Source: Spirosoma telluris (lineage in GTDB: Bacteria; Bacteroidota; Bacteroidia; Cytophagales; Spirosomataceae). Taken from it: 64,000 nucleotides of DNA. Position 1 is the first letter of the stretch. Each line of letters opens with the position of its first letter. Position numbers and translations under genes: made by a program. Location: positions 5,385,001 through 5,449,000 of the forward strand of contig QLII01000001.1 in NCBI GenBank assembly GCA_003259005.1. The letters are read 5' to 3'. The notes under the pieces were generated by a model. That model saw nothing but the letters and a program-made list of their open reading frames with translations. It was not told the origin of the DNA and made no database searches. Shown here piece by piece: positions 35,129 to 43,632 of this stretch.

Positions 35129-35434
35129 ATGAAAACGATAAAACTCTTGCCCTTACTAACGGCTGGTTTGCTAGTTGTCCTGATGACTAGTTGCGGACCG
35201 GCTTATGTAAGTACTGGCGTCGGTTACGGCCCTCGACCCTATTATGGGAACCCATATGGCTATGGTTATGGATATGCTCGCCCTTACGGCTATTATAGAC
35301 CACCCGTGATCGTTCGTCCTGCACCGCGTTATTATGCACCTGCCCCTCGTTATTACGGGGGTAGCCCGAATGCCCGTCGTGGGTATGGTGGTGGTGGTTA
35401 CAGTGGTGGTGGCCGTTCGCGTGGACCGCGTTAA
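35129..35434 (+). CDS. Small Gly/Tyr/Pro-rich lipoprotein
   Basis: 101 residues from the ATG at 35129. Signal peptide with lipobox VLMTSC, then a low-complexity sequence of GYGYG, PYYGNPYG, RPPVIVRPAPRYY and a Gly/Arg-rich tail GGGGYSGGGRSRGPR. Likely a lipid-anchored surface or periplasmic protein of unknown function. It is a paralogue-like companion of the preceding gene, 48 bases downstream, with which it is probably co-transcribed. An ORF extension to 35096 is possible but adds no signal peptide. Confidence 0.75.
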   Translation: MKTIKLLPLLTAGLLVVLMTSCGPAYVSTGVGYGPRPYYGNPYGYGYGYARPYGYYRPPVIVRPAPRYYAPAPRYYGGSPNARRGYGGGGYSGGGRSRGPR

Positions 35435-35451
35435 GTAATTGACATAGAAAC

Positions 35452-35497
35452 GTATAAAAAAAGCATCGACTTAGCTAAGTCGATGCTTTTTTTATAC
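35452..35497. terminator. 46-bp perfect palindrome, bidirectional terminator
   Basis: GTATAAAAAAAGCATCGACTT and its mirror form a 23-bp perfect stem with no spacer (centre AGCT at 35473-35476). It separates the convergent lipoprotein and gamma-glutamylcyclotransferase-like genes. Confidence 0.85.
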
Positions 35498-35510
35498 TTA
35501 AAAGACTTTA

Positions 35511-35942
35511 TCAGGCAGGTGATGTATACGGGTTGCCAATGTGTTTCGAGTAATCGCCGGATTCGATCAGCGGCTTATTGTCGGTTGAAAGATTATACAG
35601 ATAAATCCAGCAATCAGTTAGTGTATCATTGAACAAAACAGGAACAATTGCCCGGATAAATTCGGTGGGTTGTTCAAAATCTTCACCTACCCCTTCGTAG
35701 TAATCCAGGTAGGTCAGAATAGCTGATTTCTGATTGCTAATATTGAAAACTGTGCCGTACACACAGGTAGTGCTAGCCTCATTGTAAATAGCACCTGGGT
35801 AACTACCCATATCGAACGCCTGTCCTTTAAATGTACCTTCGCCAACATTACGACCCCGTTGACGCAGGTACTGGGCAAAGGTATTATCAAACGGAGGCCG
35901 AAGAGTGCCGTAAACAATCAGAAAATCAGGGTTGTTAGTCAT
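35511..35942 (-). CDS. Gamma-glutamylcyclotransferase-like (AIG2/GGCT fold) protein
   Basis: 143 residues beginning MTNNPDFLIVYGTLRPPFDN, where VYGTLR is the substrate-cradle motif of the GGCT/AIG2 family. A glutamate expected to be catalytic sits in the loop LTYLDYYEGVGEDFEQPTEFIR. Such proteins release 5-oxoproline from gamma-glutamyl compounds; here the role is inferred from fold only. An in-frame start far upstream (36089) would add 49 unconserved residues and overlap the divergent gene, so I use 35942. Confidence 0.85.
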   Translation of the reverse strand: MTNNPDFLIVYGTLRPPFDNTFAQYLRQRGRNVGEGTFKGQAFDMGSYPGAIYNEASTTCVYGTVFNISNQKSAILTYLDYYEGVGEDFEQPTEFIRAIVPVLFNDTLTDCWIYLYNLSTDNKPLIESGDYSKHIGNPYTSPA

Positions 35943-35977
35943 TAAATAAATATAGCTGGTAGGTGGACGAAAGTAGT

Positions 35978-35985
35978 TAATTTTG
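35978..35985 (+). promoter_or_regulatory. TAnnTTTG promoter motif for the small basic protein gene
   Basis: TAATTTTG matches the -7 consensus and ends 28 bases before the ATG at 36014. Confidence 0.4.
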
Positions 35986-36013
35986 CCGTTAGTAGATAAA
36001 ACAGGGCTGAACA

Positions 36014-36220
36014 ATGAAAAAGACGCAAGTATTTCTGATGATAGTCGCATCGTTGATGTTGATTGACATGCCTGTCCAAACCCTGGCATCTACTAATACT
36101 GCTAAGAATGAGGTTTCGGCTATTGGTCGCAAGCGAAAAGGCTATAAACCAAGGCGAGGTGGCCTATTTAACACCGGCCTGTTCCGAAAGAAAAATCCTT
36201 GTGGTTGTCCGAATCATTAA
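36014..36220 (+). CDS. Small secreted basic protein, 68 aa
   Basis: Signal peptide MKKTQVFLMIVASLMLIDMP (cleavage near TLAS), then a short mature part very rich in Lys and Arg (GRKRKGYKPRRGG) with two closely spaced Cys (PCGCPNH) at the end. No family recognised. A promoter motif upstream and a terminator downstream support it as a real single gene; divergent from the GGCT-like gene. The basic, cysteine-ended mature peptide could bind nucleic acid, polyanions or metals, but this is speculation. Confidence 0.65.
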   Translation: MKKTQVFLMIVASLMLIDMPVQTLASTNTAKNEVSAIGRKRKGYKPRRGGLFNTGLFRKKNPCGCPNH

Positions 36221-36254
36221 GCAACCAGTAAGAAATTGTATTTATATCAGAATC

Positions 36255-36277
36255 AGGCCCTTACAAGGGCCTTTTTT
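36255..36277 (+). terminator. Terminator after the small basic protein gene
   Basis: AGGCCC (36255-36260) pairs with GGGCCT (36267-36272) and is followed by TTTTTT. Confidence 0.75.
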
Positions 36278-36321
36278 CATATTATTAGTTGTAAAAATCT
36301 GTGTTTCAGCGTAATTTTTCG

Positions 36322-36329
36322 TACCTTTG
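36322..36329 (+). promoter_or_regulatory. TAnnTTTG promoter motif for typA
   Basis: TACCTTTG, the Bacteroidota -7 consensus, lies 128 bases upstream of the typA start, leaving a long leader that contains an inverted repeat. Confidence 0.6.
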
Positions 36330-36348
36330 CAGAAAAATTGCCTGAACT

Positions 36349-36444
36349 GGGATTTGTTTGATTATGCTGATTAGCATGATGTGCCACAGTCCTTTTTCAA
36401 TGATTTTTCAAAATCCGGGTAATCAGTATAATCAAACAAATCCC
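36349..36444 (+). repeat. 25-bp inverted repeat in the typA leader
   Basis: GGGATTTGTTTGATTATGCT (from 36349) through 36373 pairs with 36420-36444 with one mismatch in 25; the 46-base loop contains other pyrimidine-rich sequence. The right arm ends 12 bases before the typA ATG. It may form a stem in the mRNA leader that controls translation or be a mobile repeat. Confidence 0.75.
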
Positions 36445-36456
36445 GGCTAAAACTGT

Positions 36457-38271
36457 ATGCAATCAATTCGCAATATAGCAATCATCGCCCACGTTGACCA
36501 CGGCAAAACGACTCTGGTTGACAAAATTATTCACGCTTCTAAACTCTTTCGGGATAATCAGGAGTTCGGCGACCTTATTTTGGACAATAATGACCTGGAG
36601 CGTGAGCGGGGCATTACCATCGTATCGAAGAATGTATCGGTACGTTACAAAGATGTTAAAATTAACATCATTGATACACCAGGCCACAGTGATTTCGGTG
36701 GTGAGGTTGAGCGTGTGCTGAAAATGGCGGATGGCGTTTGTCTGTTGGTTGATGCCTTTGAAGGAGCTATGCCACAAACACGTTTCGTGTTGAGCAAAGC
36801 GCTGCAACTGGGCCTGAAGCCTATCGTGATCGTAAACAAAGTTGACAAAGAAAACTGCCGTCCCGACGAAGTACACGAACAGGTTTTTGACCTGATGTTC
36901 AATCTTGGTGCAACCGAAGATCAGTTGGATTTCCCAACAGTTTATGGTTCATCTAAGCAGGGTTGGATGGGGCCAGACTGGAAAACGCCAACTGATAATA
37001 TCACGTATCTTCTGGATACCATTGTTGAGCATATTAAGCCAGCAGCCATGAACGAAGGTGCACCACAAATGCAGATTACTTCGCTCGACTATTCAACCTT
37101 CGTTGGTCGGATTGCCATTGGCCGTGTACACCGCGGAACGCTGAAAGAAGGTGCTAACATGGCCCTGATAAAGGCAGACGGGTCGGTTAAGAAAGTAAAA
37201 ATCAAAGAGCTTCAATCGTTTGAAGGCCTTGGTAAAGTTAAAGTAGCTGAAGTTGCCTGTGGAGATATCTGTGCTGTAACAGGCCTGGAAGAGTTTGAAA
37301 TTGGTGATACGCTGACCGACCTTGAAAATCCAGAAGCACTACCCCGTATTTCGGTGGATGAGCCAACGATGAATATGTTGTTCACGATCAACAACTCGCC
37401 ATTCTTTGGTAAGGAAGGTAAGTTCGTTACATCGCGTCACCTGCGTGATCGTTTGTATAAAGAGATTGAGAAAAACCTTGCCTTACGGGTTGAAAACACG
37501 GATAGCGAAGACCGTTTCTTAGTGTATGGTCGTGGTATCCTTCACTTGTCGGTTCTGATTGAAACGATGCGTCGCGAAGGCTACGAATTGCAGGTTGGTC
37601 AACCACAGGTTCTTTACAAAGAAGATGAGAATGGCCGCAAACTAGAGCCAATTGAAACCCTCGTTGTAGACGTACCGGAAGAAACTGCCGGAAAGGTTAT
37701 CGAATTGGCTACGCAGCGTAAAGGTGAGTTGCTGATTATGGAGCCCAAAGGCGACTTGCAACACCTTGAGTTCGACATTCCATCGCGGGGTCTGATCGGT
37801 CTTCGGTCAAACGTGCTGACGGCTACTTTCGGTGAGGCAGTAATGAGTCACCGATTCAAAGAGTATCAGGAGTTTAAAGGTCCAATCCCAGAGCGGATTA
37901 ATGGTTCACTGATTTCAATGACAAGCGGTGCAGGTACGGCTTATTCCATTGATAAACTTCAGGATCGGGGATCGTTCTTTATTGAGCCGGGTGATGAAAT
38001 TTATGCGGGTCAGGTAATAGGTGAGCATAACCGCCAAAACGACATTGTGGTCAACGTGACTACAGCGAAACAATTGACGAACATGCGCGCATCTGGTTCG
38101 GATAATAATGTGAAGATTGCTCCGAAAATCTCGTTCTCGCTCGAAGAGAATATGGAGTATATCCAAAAAGACGAGTATCTTGAAGTGACACCGAAGTCGA
38201 TGCGGATTCGTAAAGTCTACCTGGACGAGAACGAACGGAAGCGCAATCAAAATAAGTTTGTGATGGCTTAA
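36457..38271 (+). CDS. typA: Translational GTPase TypA/BipA
   Basis: 604 residues, intact. A ribosome-binding GTPase of the EF-G family involved in stress and 50S assembly. G1 AHVDHGKTT at residue 10, G2 RERGITI near 50, G3 DTPGHSDFGGEV near 73, G4 NKVDKE near 128, then EF-Tu domain 2 and the TypA-specific C-terminal domain with GRGILHLSVLIETMRREGYELQVGQPQVLYKE. A TACCTTTG promoter and a long leader with an inverted repeat lie upstream. A perfect 19-bp terminator follows. Confidence 0.97.
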   Translation: MQSIRNIAIIAHVDHGKTTLVDKIIHASKLFRDNQEFGDLILDNNDLERERGITIVSKNVSVRYKDVKINIIDTPGHSDFGGEVERVLKMADGVCLLVDAFEGAMPQTRFVLSKALQLGLKPIVIVNKVDKENCRPDEVHEQVFDLMFNLGATEDQLDFPTVYGSSKQGWMGPDWKTPTDNITYLLDTIVEHIKPAAMNEGAPQMQITSLDYSTFVGRIAIGRVHRGTLKEGANMALIKADGSVKKVKIKELQSFEGLGKVKVAEVACGDICAVTGLEEFEIGDTLTDLENPEALPRISVDEPTMNMLFTINNSPFFGKEGKFVTSRHLRDRLYKEIEKNLALRVENTDSEDRFLVYGRGILHLSVLIETMRREGYELQVGQPQVLYKEDENGRKLEPIETLVVDVPEETAGKVIELATQRKGELLIMEPKGDLQHLEFDIPSRGLIGLRSNVLTATFGEAVMSHRFKEYQEFKGPIPERINGSLISMTSGAGTAYSIDKLQDRGSFFIEPGDEIYAGQVIGEHNRQNDIVVNVTTAKQLTNMRASGSDNNVKIAPKISFSLEENMEYIQKDEYLEVTPKSMRIRKVYLDENERKRNQNKFVMA

Positions 38272-38295
38272 TTGTACCATCATTGTAATGGTTCT

Positions 38296-38337
38296 TACAA
38301 AAAAATCCCGCTGAGTATTCAGCGGGATTTTTTTGTA
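38296..38337. terminator. Perfect 19-bp bidirectional terminator after typA
   Basis: TACAAAAAAATCCCGCTGA (38296-38314) pairs exactly with 38319-38337, with a GTAT loop. Confidence 0.9.
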
Positions 38338-38351
38338 TCATGAAAGCAGGA

Positions 38352-38549
38352 TTATTTGCTGCTTACAAATGAGCGGTCTAAACGAAAGGCAAAAGCCGAT
38401 GGCGTTTTTAGCGAAAGTGTCATAGGCTTGGCTAAAGAAGCTGGACTCATCATGGATTTTGATGTCATATACTCAGTTTGCTTGCGTGCCTGATAATATC
38501 CGGCGATGAAGAGTGTGACACCTATGACTGCTACTGGGATCTTTTTCAT
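38352..38549 (-). CDS. Small membrane or secreted protein, 65 aa
   Basis: Begins MKKIPVAVIGVTLFIAGYYQARKQ, one hydrophobic segment that could be a membrane anchor or signal peptide, followed by a Ser/Met-rich, mildly basic tail. No family recognised. Convergent with typA across a perfect terminator, which supports its being a real gene. Function unknown. Confidence 0.5.
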   Translation of the reverse strand: MKKIPVAVIGVTLFIAGYYQARKQTEYMTSKSMMSPASLAKPMTLSLKTPSAFAFRLDRSFVSSK

Positions 38550-38862
38550 AACAATTGTTTCGTGCCTGTAAAGGCTAATCTTTATTAATTCGGGTTGGAT
38601 ATGGTTAATCGGAAATCGGGACTAATTTATAGGTTCTATGACCGTTTCCTTCTTTCCTTTTATTGTGCGGTTAAGACAAAGCCTAAAACCAGACAGCCAC
38701 CTTAAGACGCAAAGAAGTAGGCGTTGGTTACAGGTATCTGCCAATTATTTCTTGTACGGGATTAGTCCAAGCCGAAAAAGAGCTTTCAGGTGCTTTGTTG
38801 ACTTGATGGCGAGTTGACCTGGTAATAAAGTAGTTCATAGAATAACGTTGTAAATTGATGCT
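38550..38862. other. 313-base gene-free stretch
   Basis: No convincing ORF, tRNA, repeat or terminator seen. It should contain the promoter of the 38549 minus-strand gene. Confidence 0.5.
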
Positions 38863-39501
38863 TTAAAAACTAAATCCCATTCTGAAAAATAATCGGTTAT
38901 AGGATCGATTTTCTATCTGTGACAAGACCTGAACTCCATCGACCGAGGCTACTTGCCTGGCTTCCTGATGCTTGTAGCCTGCACTAATCAAAAAGCCAGT
39001 TCCATTGCCTTTGTTGATCCGAAGACCAAGTCCGGGACTCCACAACCAGCCACCTTTCAGTTCATTATCATGTGGATTAGGACCCGCAATGGCATAACCA
39101 CTTTCGAGACTGTAAAAAGGGGTTAGCCGTTTTGTCCGCCCAAAAAGGTCCCCCTGAATAGCCGCTGCTATTGGCAAAAAAGCTGAGTTATTATAATAGT
39201 CAACGCCCAAAGCAAGGCCGGTTATCAGTTGAGGCCGCAGTGTATAACCTATGAACGTATGAATTGTTAGACCAATTCGGTTCCCAGCGGGACGAATAGA
39301 AGAATAGTTATAGTAGTTAGGCAAATAAATATAATCTCCATAGTATGGATAAGCAGTAGGCTGGTCAGGGCGAACCCGGCCCGCCTGAATGCCCATCTGG
39401 ACCGTTGTTCGCCAGCGACTGGGTTTAGTTTGTTCTGTCTGAGCATGGGCAAAGCTTACCGACAGGCCGAAAAACAAAAATAGATGCGTAAAGATTTTCA
39501 T
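38863..39501 (-). CDS. Predicted outer-membrane beta-barrel protein, 212 aa
   Basis: Signal peptide MKIFTHLFLFFGLSVSFAHAQ, then alternating hydrophobic/polar strands with many aromatic residues and a terminal LFFRMGFSF, the aromatic-ended pattern of outer membrane barrels. Ser/Tyr-rich linkers separate the strands. No family name can be given. It is directly downstream (12 bases) of the LVIVD protein gene, so the two are probably one operon, and the 71-residue overlapping alternatives are ignored. Confidence 0.65.
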   Translation of the reverse strand: MKIFTHLFLFFGLSVSFAHAQTEQTKPSRWRTTVQMGIQAGRVRPDQPTAYPYYGDYIYLPNYYNYSSIRPAGNRIGLTIHTFIGYTLRPQLITGLALGVDYYNNSAFLPIAAAIQGDLFGRTKRLTPFYSLESGYAIAGPNPHDNELKGGWLWSPGLGLRINKGNGTGFLISAGYKHQEARQVASVDGVQVLSQIENRSYNRLFFRMGFSF

Positions 39502-39513
39502 GGGATAGACCGA

Positions 39514-40815
39514 TTAGTTAGGTTGACGGGCATCAATTTTACTCAATAACCGAAGGGCAACAGGATTGGAATAATCATACTGATACAGCCCATCTTTGCC
39601 AATTGTTAGCAACGTTTTCGAAAGGGGAATCACATCGAATGCATTCACATTGGCGAACGTTTGCTGAACTTTTAAATCGAGCGGATTCGAGGCATCAAAA
39701 ACGCTTAGCCCCTTATTACCCTGACACACAAATAGCGTTGGATAATCAATGCCAAGTCCATATGGTGTTTCGAGTGGGTATGATTTGGCTACTCTGGGCG
39801 CGGTCAGGTTGCTAATGTCAACTACATCAAGTACATCCTGCGTACCCGCAACTCCGCAGGTGCTGGTTCCTCGCAGGGTAACATAGGCGTAGTTTTCATG
39901 TACCACGACCGGGTCACAGGAGCGAACGTGTGAAAAGGCTGAAAGCTGTTTAGGCTCGGCAGGATTAACAACGTCGTAGATATACATACCGGTTGTAGTG
40001 CCGATAAACAAATTAGTTCGATAGGGGAAAATTGTTTCCACATTCCAGTTCAGGTTGACTGTTTTGCCTTTGACAGGCGTAGCAGGGTCTGTAATGTCAA
40101 ATAGCTGTAGCGAGGAGTTATTGACCACATACAACTGATTGCTTGTAATGGCAAAGCGTGCCATTGAGCCGCCAGTGCCAGTTGTAGGCGCTGTGGGCGC
40201 ACTTACACTATTGTAGGCCACATCGGCAAAGGCAAAACTTTCATAGTAGCGCCCAAACCAGGCAATAGGTACCAGATAAGGCAACACATTGAACGTTCCT
40301 TCGCAATCGGTCTTGACTGTTTCTGTGGCAATTTCCTCGCGCTGGTCATAGATTTTCATCGTCTGTTTATCATACGACCAGTAAGTTCTACCTACCCTTC
40401 CATTCGTGAAACCCGTTTCGGTTCGGTTTACTTCTTTAATAGCCGTTGGATTGCTGATGTCCAAAGCCACCAGATCAATATAACTGTCGGCATACAGAAT
40501 GTTGTCTCGCACGGCAATGTCTACATTACCCGGAATTGGGAGGAAGGAAATGGCTCTGGGATTCGCAGGGTTGCTGTTGTCAAAAACGTGAATACCTTTT
40601 TTGACTTCCACAATAAACAGATACTGACCTTTGACATATAGCTTGCCCGGCTCCACCAGCGACTGTGGTGGTGCTGATGAAATGGGCTGCCGTATATCGG
40701 ATATGAATAGCTGTACCGAGGTATATTTTCGATACGTTCGCGTCTGTTCGCAGTTGTCCGTGCAACTGGTCAGATAGACTAAAGGAAGAAGTAAGAGAAG
40801 TATATAAGCTTTCAT
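39514..40815 (-). CDS. LVIVD repeat-containing lipoprotein
   Basis: 433 residues. Lipoprotein signal MKAYILLLLLPLVYLTSC, then repeats of the LVIVD type with Phe/Val-Asp-X-Ser-Asn-Pro-Ala-X-P motifs: IHVFDNSNPANPRAI, LVALDISNPTAIKEV, LQLFDITDPATPVKG, MYIYDVVNPAEPKQL, LDVVDISNLTAPRVA and LSVFDASNPLDLKVQ, six or more blades of a beta-propeller. Such surface or periplasmic proteins are of unknown function and perhaps bind other proteins. Co-directional with the downstream barrel protein. Confidence 0.88.
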   Translation of the reverse strand: MKAYILLLLLPLVYLTSCTDNCEQTRTYRKYTSVQLFISDIRQPISSAPPQSLVEPGKLYVKGQYLFIVEVKKGIHVFDNSNPANPRAISFLPIPGNVDIAVRDNILYADSYIDLVALDISNPTAIKEVNRTETGFTNGRVGRTYWSYDKQTMKIYDQREEIATETVKTDCEGTFNVLPYLVPIAWFGRYYESFAFADVAYNSVSAPTAPTTGTGGSMARFAITSNQLYVVNNSSLQLFDITDPATPVKGKTVNLNWNVETIFPYRTNLFIGTTTGMYIYDVVNPAEPKQLSAFSHVRSCDPVVVHENYAYVTLRGTSTCGVAGTQDVLDVVDISNLTAPRVAKSYPLETPYGLGIDYPTLFVCQGNKGLSVFDASNPLDLKVQQTFANVNAFDVIPLSKTLLTIGKDGLYQYDYSNPVALRLLSKIDARQPN

Positions 40816-40887
40816 ACGTACGCATGGTTATTGCATAAAATGATGACTCTGAGTGCAATAAAAGCGTTGGAACGTCCTGAAAATAAA

Positions 40888-40918
40888 TTACCCGGCTGTC
40901 TTAAATACGGCCGGGTAA
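40888..40918 (-). terminator. Weak terminator downstream of the sigma/serpin gene cluster
   Basis: TTACCCGGC (40888-40896) pairs with GCCGGGTAA (40910-40918), and the minus strand continues into a T-rich sequence. It follows the last gene of the minus-strand cluster. Confidence 0.6.
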
Positions 40919-40943
40919 AGTTGATCTTACACAAAAAGGCAAA

Positions 40944-41375
40944 TTATTGTCGTTTATAAGCATACGTTGAGCCATCGGCGATGACAGCTCCCCGTGGAAT
41001 GCGCTCCGTTAGATAGAGTGTCGTTTCGGCCAGTCGAAACGATTGCTCGGTTGAATCTTTCTGGAAGAAAATGACGCCTTCCGTACTGCCACCTTTAGGA
41101 AAAGACAGGCTATATTGGCTCGTTAGAATAGGTAATCCATTACGAACCTGCCGATAATTACCTCCTTCTACCAACCCATCAAAAGATATAGTTTCAGAGT
41201 ACCCTGCTTCGGCGGCTGTAACTGTCTTTTGCGACAGCCCGTAGGTAATCGTAGCCAATGCCCATTCGCCAACCAAAGGTGATGGCGGGAAAACACACCC
41301 GCACATGGGTTTTTCGCAGCTAAAGACCAGTAAAGTCAGGAAAATACTGAATGGAATTAGACGTACTGTTTTCAT
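40944..41375 (-). CDS. Hypothetical lipoprotein, 143 aa
   Basis: Lipoprotein signal MKTVRLIPFSIFLTLLVFSC followed by CEKPMCGCVFPPS (three Cys close together) and a small lipocalin- or META-like beta domain: LVGEWALATITYGLS, ETISFDGLVEGGNYRQVRNG and a terminal short strand. No named family. It starts 2 bases after the stop of the preceding gene, so the two are translationally coupled. Function unknown; probably periplasmic. Confidence 0.6.
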   Translation of the reverse strand: MKTVRLIPFSIFLTLLVFSCEKPMCGCVFPPSPLVGEWALATITYGLSQKTVTAAEAGYSETISFDGLVEGGNYRQVRNGLPILTSQYSLSFPKGGSTEGVIFFQKDSTEQSFRLAETTLYLTERIPRGAVIADGSTYAYKRQ

Positions 41376-41377
41376 AA

Positions 41378-41824
41378 TCAGTTCAGTCGTTTATAAACGA
41401 GCAAATGCGGTTCATCACCACCATGAGATACGCGAAGCAGATTTGCCGTTGGCAGTTCATAACGGACGGCCGCTTTCAGATTCTTGAAATACTGTTGTTC
41501 AAACTGCATTGCATCGGGCGATCCGGCTATTTTCGTACTGCCCAACTGATCGGCGACCATCATACCATCAATAGCAGCAAATAAATTTAGATTGTATTCA
41601 TTAACAGACGATTTGCCACTTGCTTTAAAAGATGTAATATCATGCGGTGGGTTAGCTGTATCCAGCGCAAACGTCAGCGTCACTTCATAGGCCGTGTTGG
41701 GTTCAATAAGCTGCCAGGTACCAATTAACTCCGCTATTTTAGGGGATAATTCAGGTTCTGTTTGCTTACACTGGCTCAGTGCCAGCGTTACAAGCAGCAG
41801 GCAGCTAATCGCTATAAATCTCAT
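41378..41824 (-). CDS. META-like domain lipoprotein, 148 aa
   Basis: Lipoprotein signal MRFIAISCLLLVTLALSQC then a domain with the META pattern: ELIGTWQLI at the start, a glycine-containing centre SGKSSVNEYNLNLFA, MVADQLGSTKIAGSPDAMQFEQQYFKNLKAA and a short final strand NLLRVS. META domains occur in HslJ-type heat-inducible and protease-inhibitor-linked proteins. The start codon overlaps the serpin stop (ATGA), a tight coupling that suggests they are made together. Confidence 0.65.
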   Translation of the reverse strand: MRFIAISCLLLVTLALSQCKQTEPELSPKIAELIGTWQLIEPNTAYEVTLTFALDTANPPHDITSFKASGKSSVNEYNLNLFAAIDGMMVADQLGSTKIAGSPDAMQFEQQYFKNLKAAVRYELPTANLLRVSHGGDEPHLLVYKRLN

Positions 41825-43062
41825 GAATTACTGGTTTTAGTCGGGTCGGCAATTTTGCCTATAAACAGGATCATACCCGATGTTTTTTCGTGAATGACGA
41901 AGATAAAGGGACGGTCGCACAGCAAAGGTAGTGGTGCCGAGGTTAGTGAAATACCGCCGGTTGTCACAGCGGCTGCTTCTGTTCCCTTTTCATCCACCGC
42001 CACAAATGTATTTTGCTTTACGAAACTGAGCGTCAGACCGCCTTGTTTATTTATTTTGGTGAAATCAGCAGCATCCGTGAAAGCAGTTGGCATACCCAGC
42101 GCACTTAGTGCTTTATTGAGATTGATGTCATAATTCAGGGTGAATTTTGGCAGGCCAATGTCCAGTGTACTCGATGTCATTGCCTGTTGTAACTGAGTCC
42201 ATTCGCTGCTGTTGAGTGTGTTTATCAGGGCATCGGCCGTTGTCGTCTGGGCTGGCAAAAGCACGGTCATGGCATATTTATCAGTGCCGTAGGGCAGTTC
42301 AAAAGCTGTGTAAGTTGGCCGGGAAGCATGCTTCAGCGTTGTGTTAAGCCGCATCATGCGTACCGTTGTCGTGCTCCCCGATGCTAGTTTGAAGGGCGCA
42401 TCAATCGTTTGTTCGGGTTTGAACTGGGTTTTCCAATCGCCCTTGAAATACAAAGCGTTCATCAGGAACATGACATTGTCAGGCTGAATCTGATCAAGCA
42501 CCTTCGGAATCTTACCATTCGTCTTCTGGCTAGCCCAGCTATTGATTTTACTCAGCGTAGCTGGATCATTGAAATCCTGCGCCGATACTTCAGCCTTAAA
42601 CAACTGTTTCAGCAAATCTTGAAAAGAAGTTTCCACCGGGAATGTATTCCGATACCAAACCGAATTCGCGAGTGCCAGCGTCACTTCAGGATCTACACCG
42701 GGTAAATTCTCCAGCAGATTCTGGTAGGTTTGGTTCGCTTCAGTAAGCGTTTGTGCATCTAATTTGAGGGTCTTTTGAATCTCCTGAGCTGTTTGGCCAT
42801 TGGCCCCGTTTAGAACCATACCCAACGCGATATGCAGGCTCAGTGGAGAGATAAAGACGTTTTTAGCCTGACCTTCTGCCGTAATTACCTGCTTTGACAC
42901 ATCAAACGCAAATTGAGTTGTCTGATCGGCAAACGGGGCCGATACCCGTAATTCGCTGGCTGTGCTGGGAGGAGGGGTTACGGTAGCGTTATGACAACTG
43001 ATGGTGGTTAGCAAAACGCCCGTTGAAACTACTAGTACGGTTGAAAAAAGGGTCGTTTTCAT
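41821..43062 (-). CDS. Serpin family protein (lipoprotein)
   Basis: About 413 residues with an N-terminal hydrophobic signal ending TISC, then the full serpin fold: NVFISPLSLHIALGMVLNGANGQTAQEI, NDPATLSKINSWASQKTNGKI and the C-terminal RPFIFVIHEKTSGMILFIGKI. The reactive-centre loop hinge GTEAAAVTT near residue 366 has the small-residue pattern of inhibitory serpins; counting from the hinge, P1 is about Thr or Leu, suggesting a target of chymotrypsin/elastase-like specificity rather than trypsin. Bacterial serpins of this sort protect the envelope from host or competitor proteases. An ATG at 43080 is an alternative start. Same cluster as an ECF sigma factor. Confidence 0.9.
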   Translation of the reverse strand: MKTTLFSTVLVVSTGVLLTTISCHNATVTPPPSTASELRVSAPFADQTTQFAFDVSKQVITAEGQAKNVFISPLSLHIALGMVLNGANGQTAQEIQKTLKLDAQTLTEANQTYQNLLENLPGVDPEVTLALANSVWYRNTFPVETSFQDLLKQLFKAEVSAQDFNDPATLSKINSWASQKTNGKIPKVLDQIQPDNVMFLMNALYFKGDWKTQFKPEQTIDAPFKLASGSTTTVRMMRLNTTLKHASRPTYTAFELPYGTDKYAMTVLLPAQTTTADALINTLNSSEWTQLQQAMTSSTLDIGLPKFTLNYDINLNKALSALGMPTAFTDAADFTKINKQGGLTLSFVKQNTFVAVDEKGTEAAAVTTGGISLTSAPLPLLCDRPFIFVIHEKTSGMILFIGKIADPTKTSNS

Positions 43063-43081
43063 AGCAAGTTTGAATTTCATA

Positions 43082-43140
43082 GATTCTATCGATTTTGTAG
43101 ATGCTTTAGCACCCATAGCATCTGCAAAATCAATAGAATC
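43082..43140. repeat. 24-bp inverted repeat of the GATTCTAT family
   Basis: GATTCTATCGATTTTGTAGA (from 43082) pairs with 43117-43140, ending ATAGAATC, with two mismatches in 24. It lies in the 61-base gap before the serpin start. Confidence 0.75.
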
Positions 43141-43141
43141 A

Positions 43142-43621
43142 TTATTGACAGTCTTTAATAGCTGCTCGCTGGCTTCGTAGTGCACTTACCAGCGACTCGA
43201 ATCCGGGAATTGTCTCCCCATATGGAAATGTAACGCGGTGCTTCTGTTCGCCAATCTGTAGTTCCACATACTCGGCTCCACCATCAGCGCAATCAGGGCA
43301 ACCTATACTAGTAGATTGTTTACTGAACATGTCCAGATTCGCACTCGCTTTAAGCATTTGCCAGTCGGCCAGGCTAATGGTTGATTCACAGCTTTTGGAT
43401 GTAGGTTGTGTTTGTGGACGTACATCTTTTTGCGTCAGTGTAACACGGGTGCCATTGAAGACGAAGTCGTTTACACAATGCGTGCCGATACACATCCCAA
43501 ACCTTGTTCCTGTACGGATAGTGAGTTCATCGGTTATATCTACTTGAGCTTGTGGTGTAAGGGCGCTCGTACAACGGCCAAAACCAGCAAGGAATAAGAC
43601 AGCAATCGCGATGGATTTCAT
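43142..43621 (-). CDS. Hypothetical secreted protein, 159 aa
   Basis: Signal peptide MKSIAIAVLFLAGFGRC; the lipobox (GRC) is poor. The mature part has six or so cysteines (GMCIGTHCV, KSCES, GCPDCADGG), probably disulphide-bonded, and a predicted beta-rich middle. No family recognised. It lies 12 bases after the sigma-linked barrel gene and precedes the serpin, so the role may be linked to protease control at the surface. Confidence 0.55.
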   Translation of the reverse strand: MKSIAIAVLFLAGFGRCTSALTPQAQVDITDELTIRTGTRFGMCIGTHCVNDFVFNGTRVTLTQKDVRPQTQPTSKSCESTISLADWQMLKASANLDMFSKQSTSIGCPDCADGGAEYVELQIGEQKHRVTFPYGETIPGFESLVSALRSQRAAIKDCQ

Positions 43622-43632
43622 AATCAGATAGA

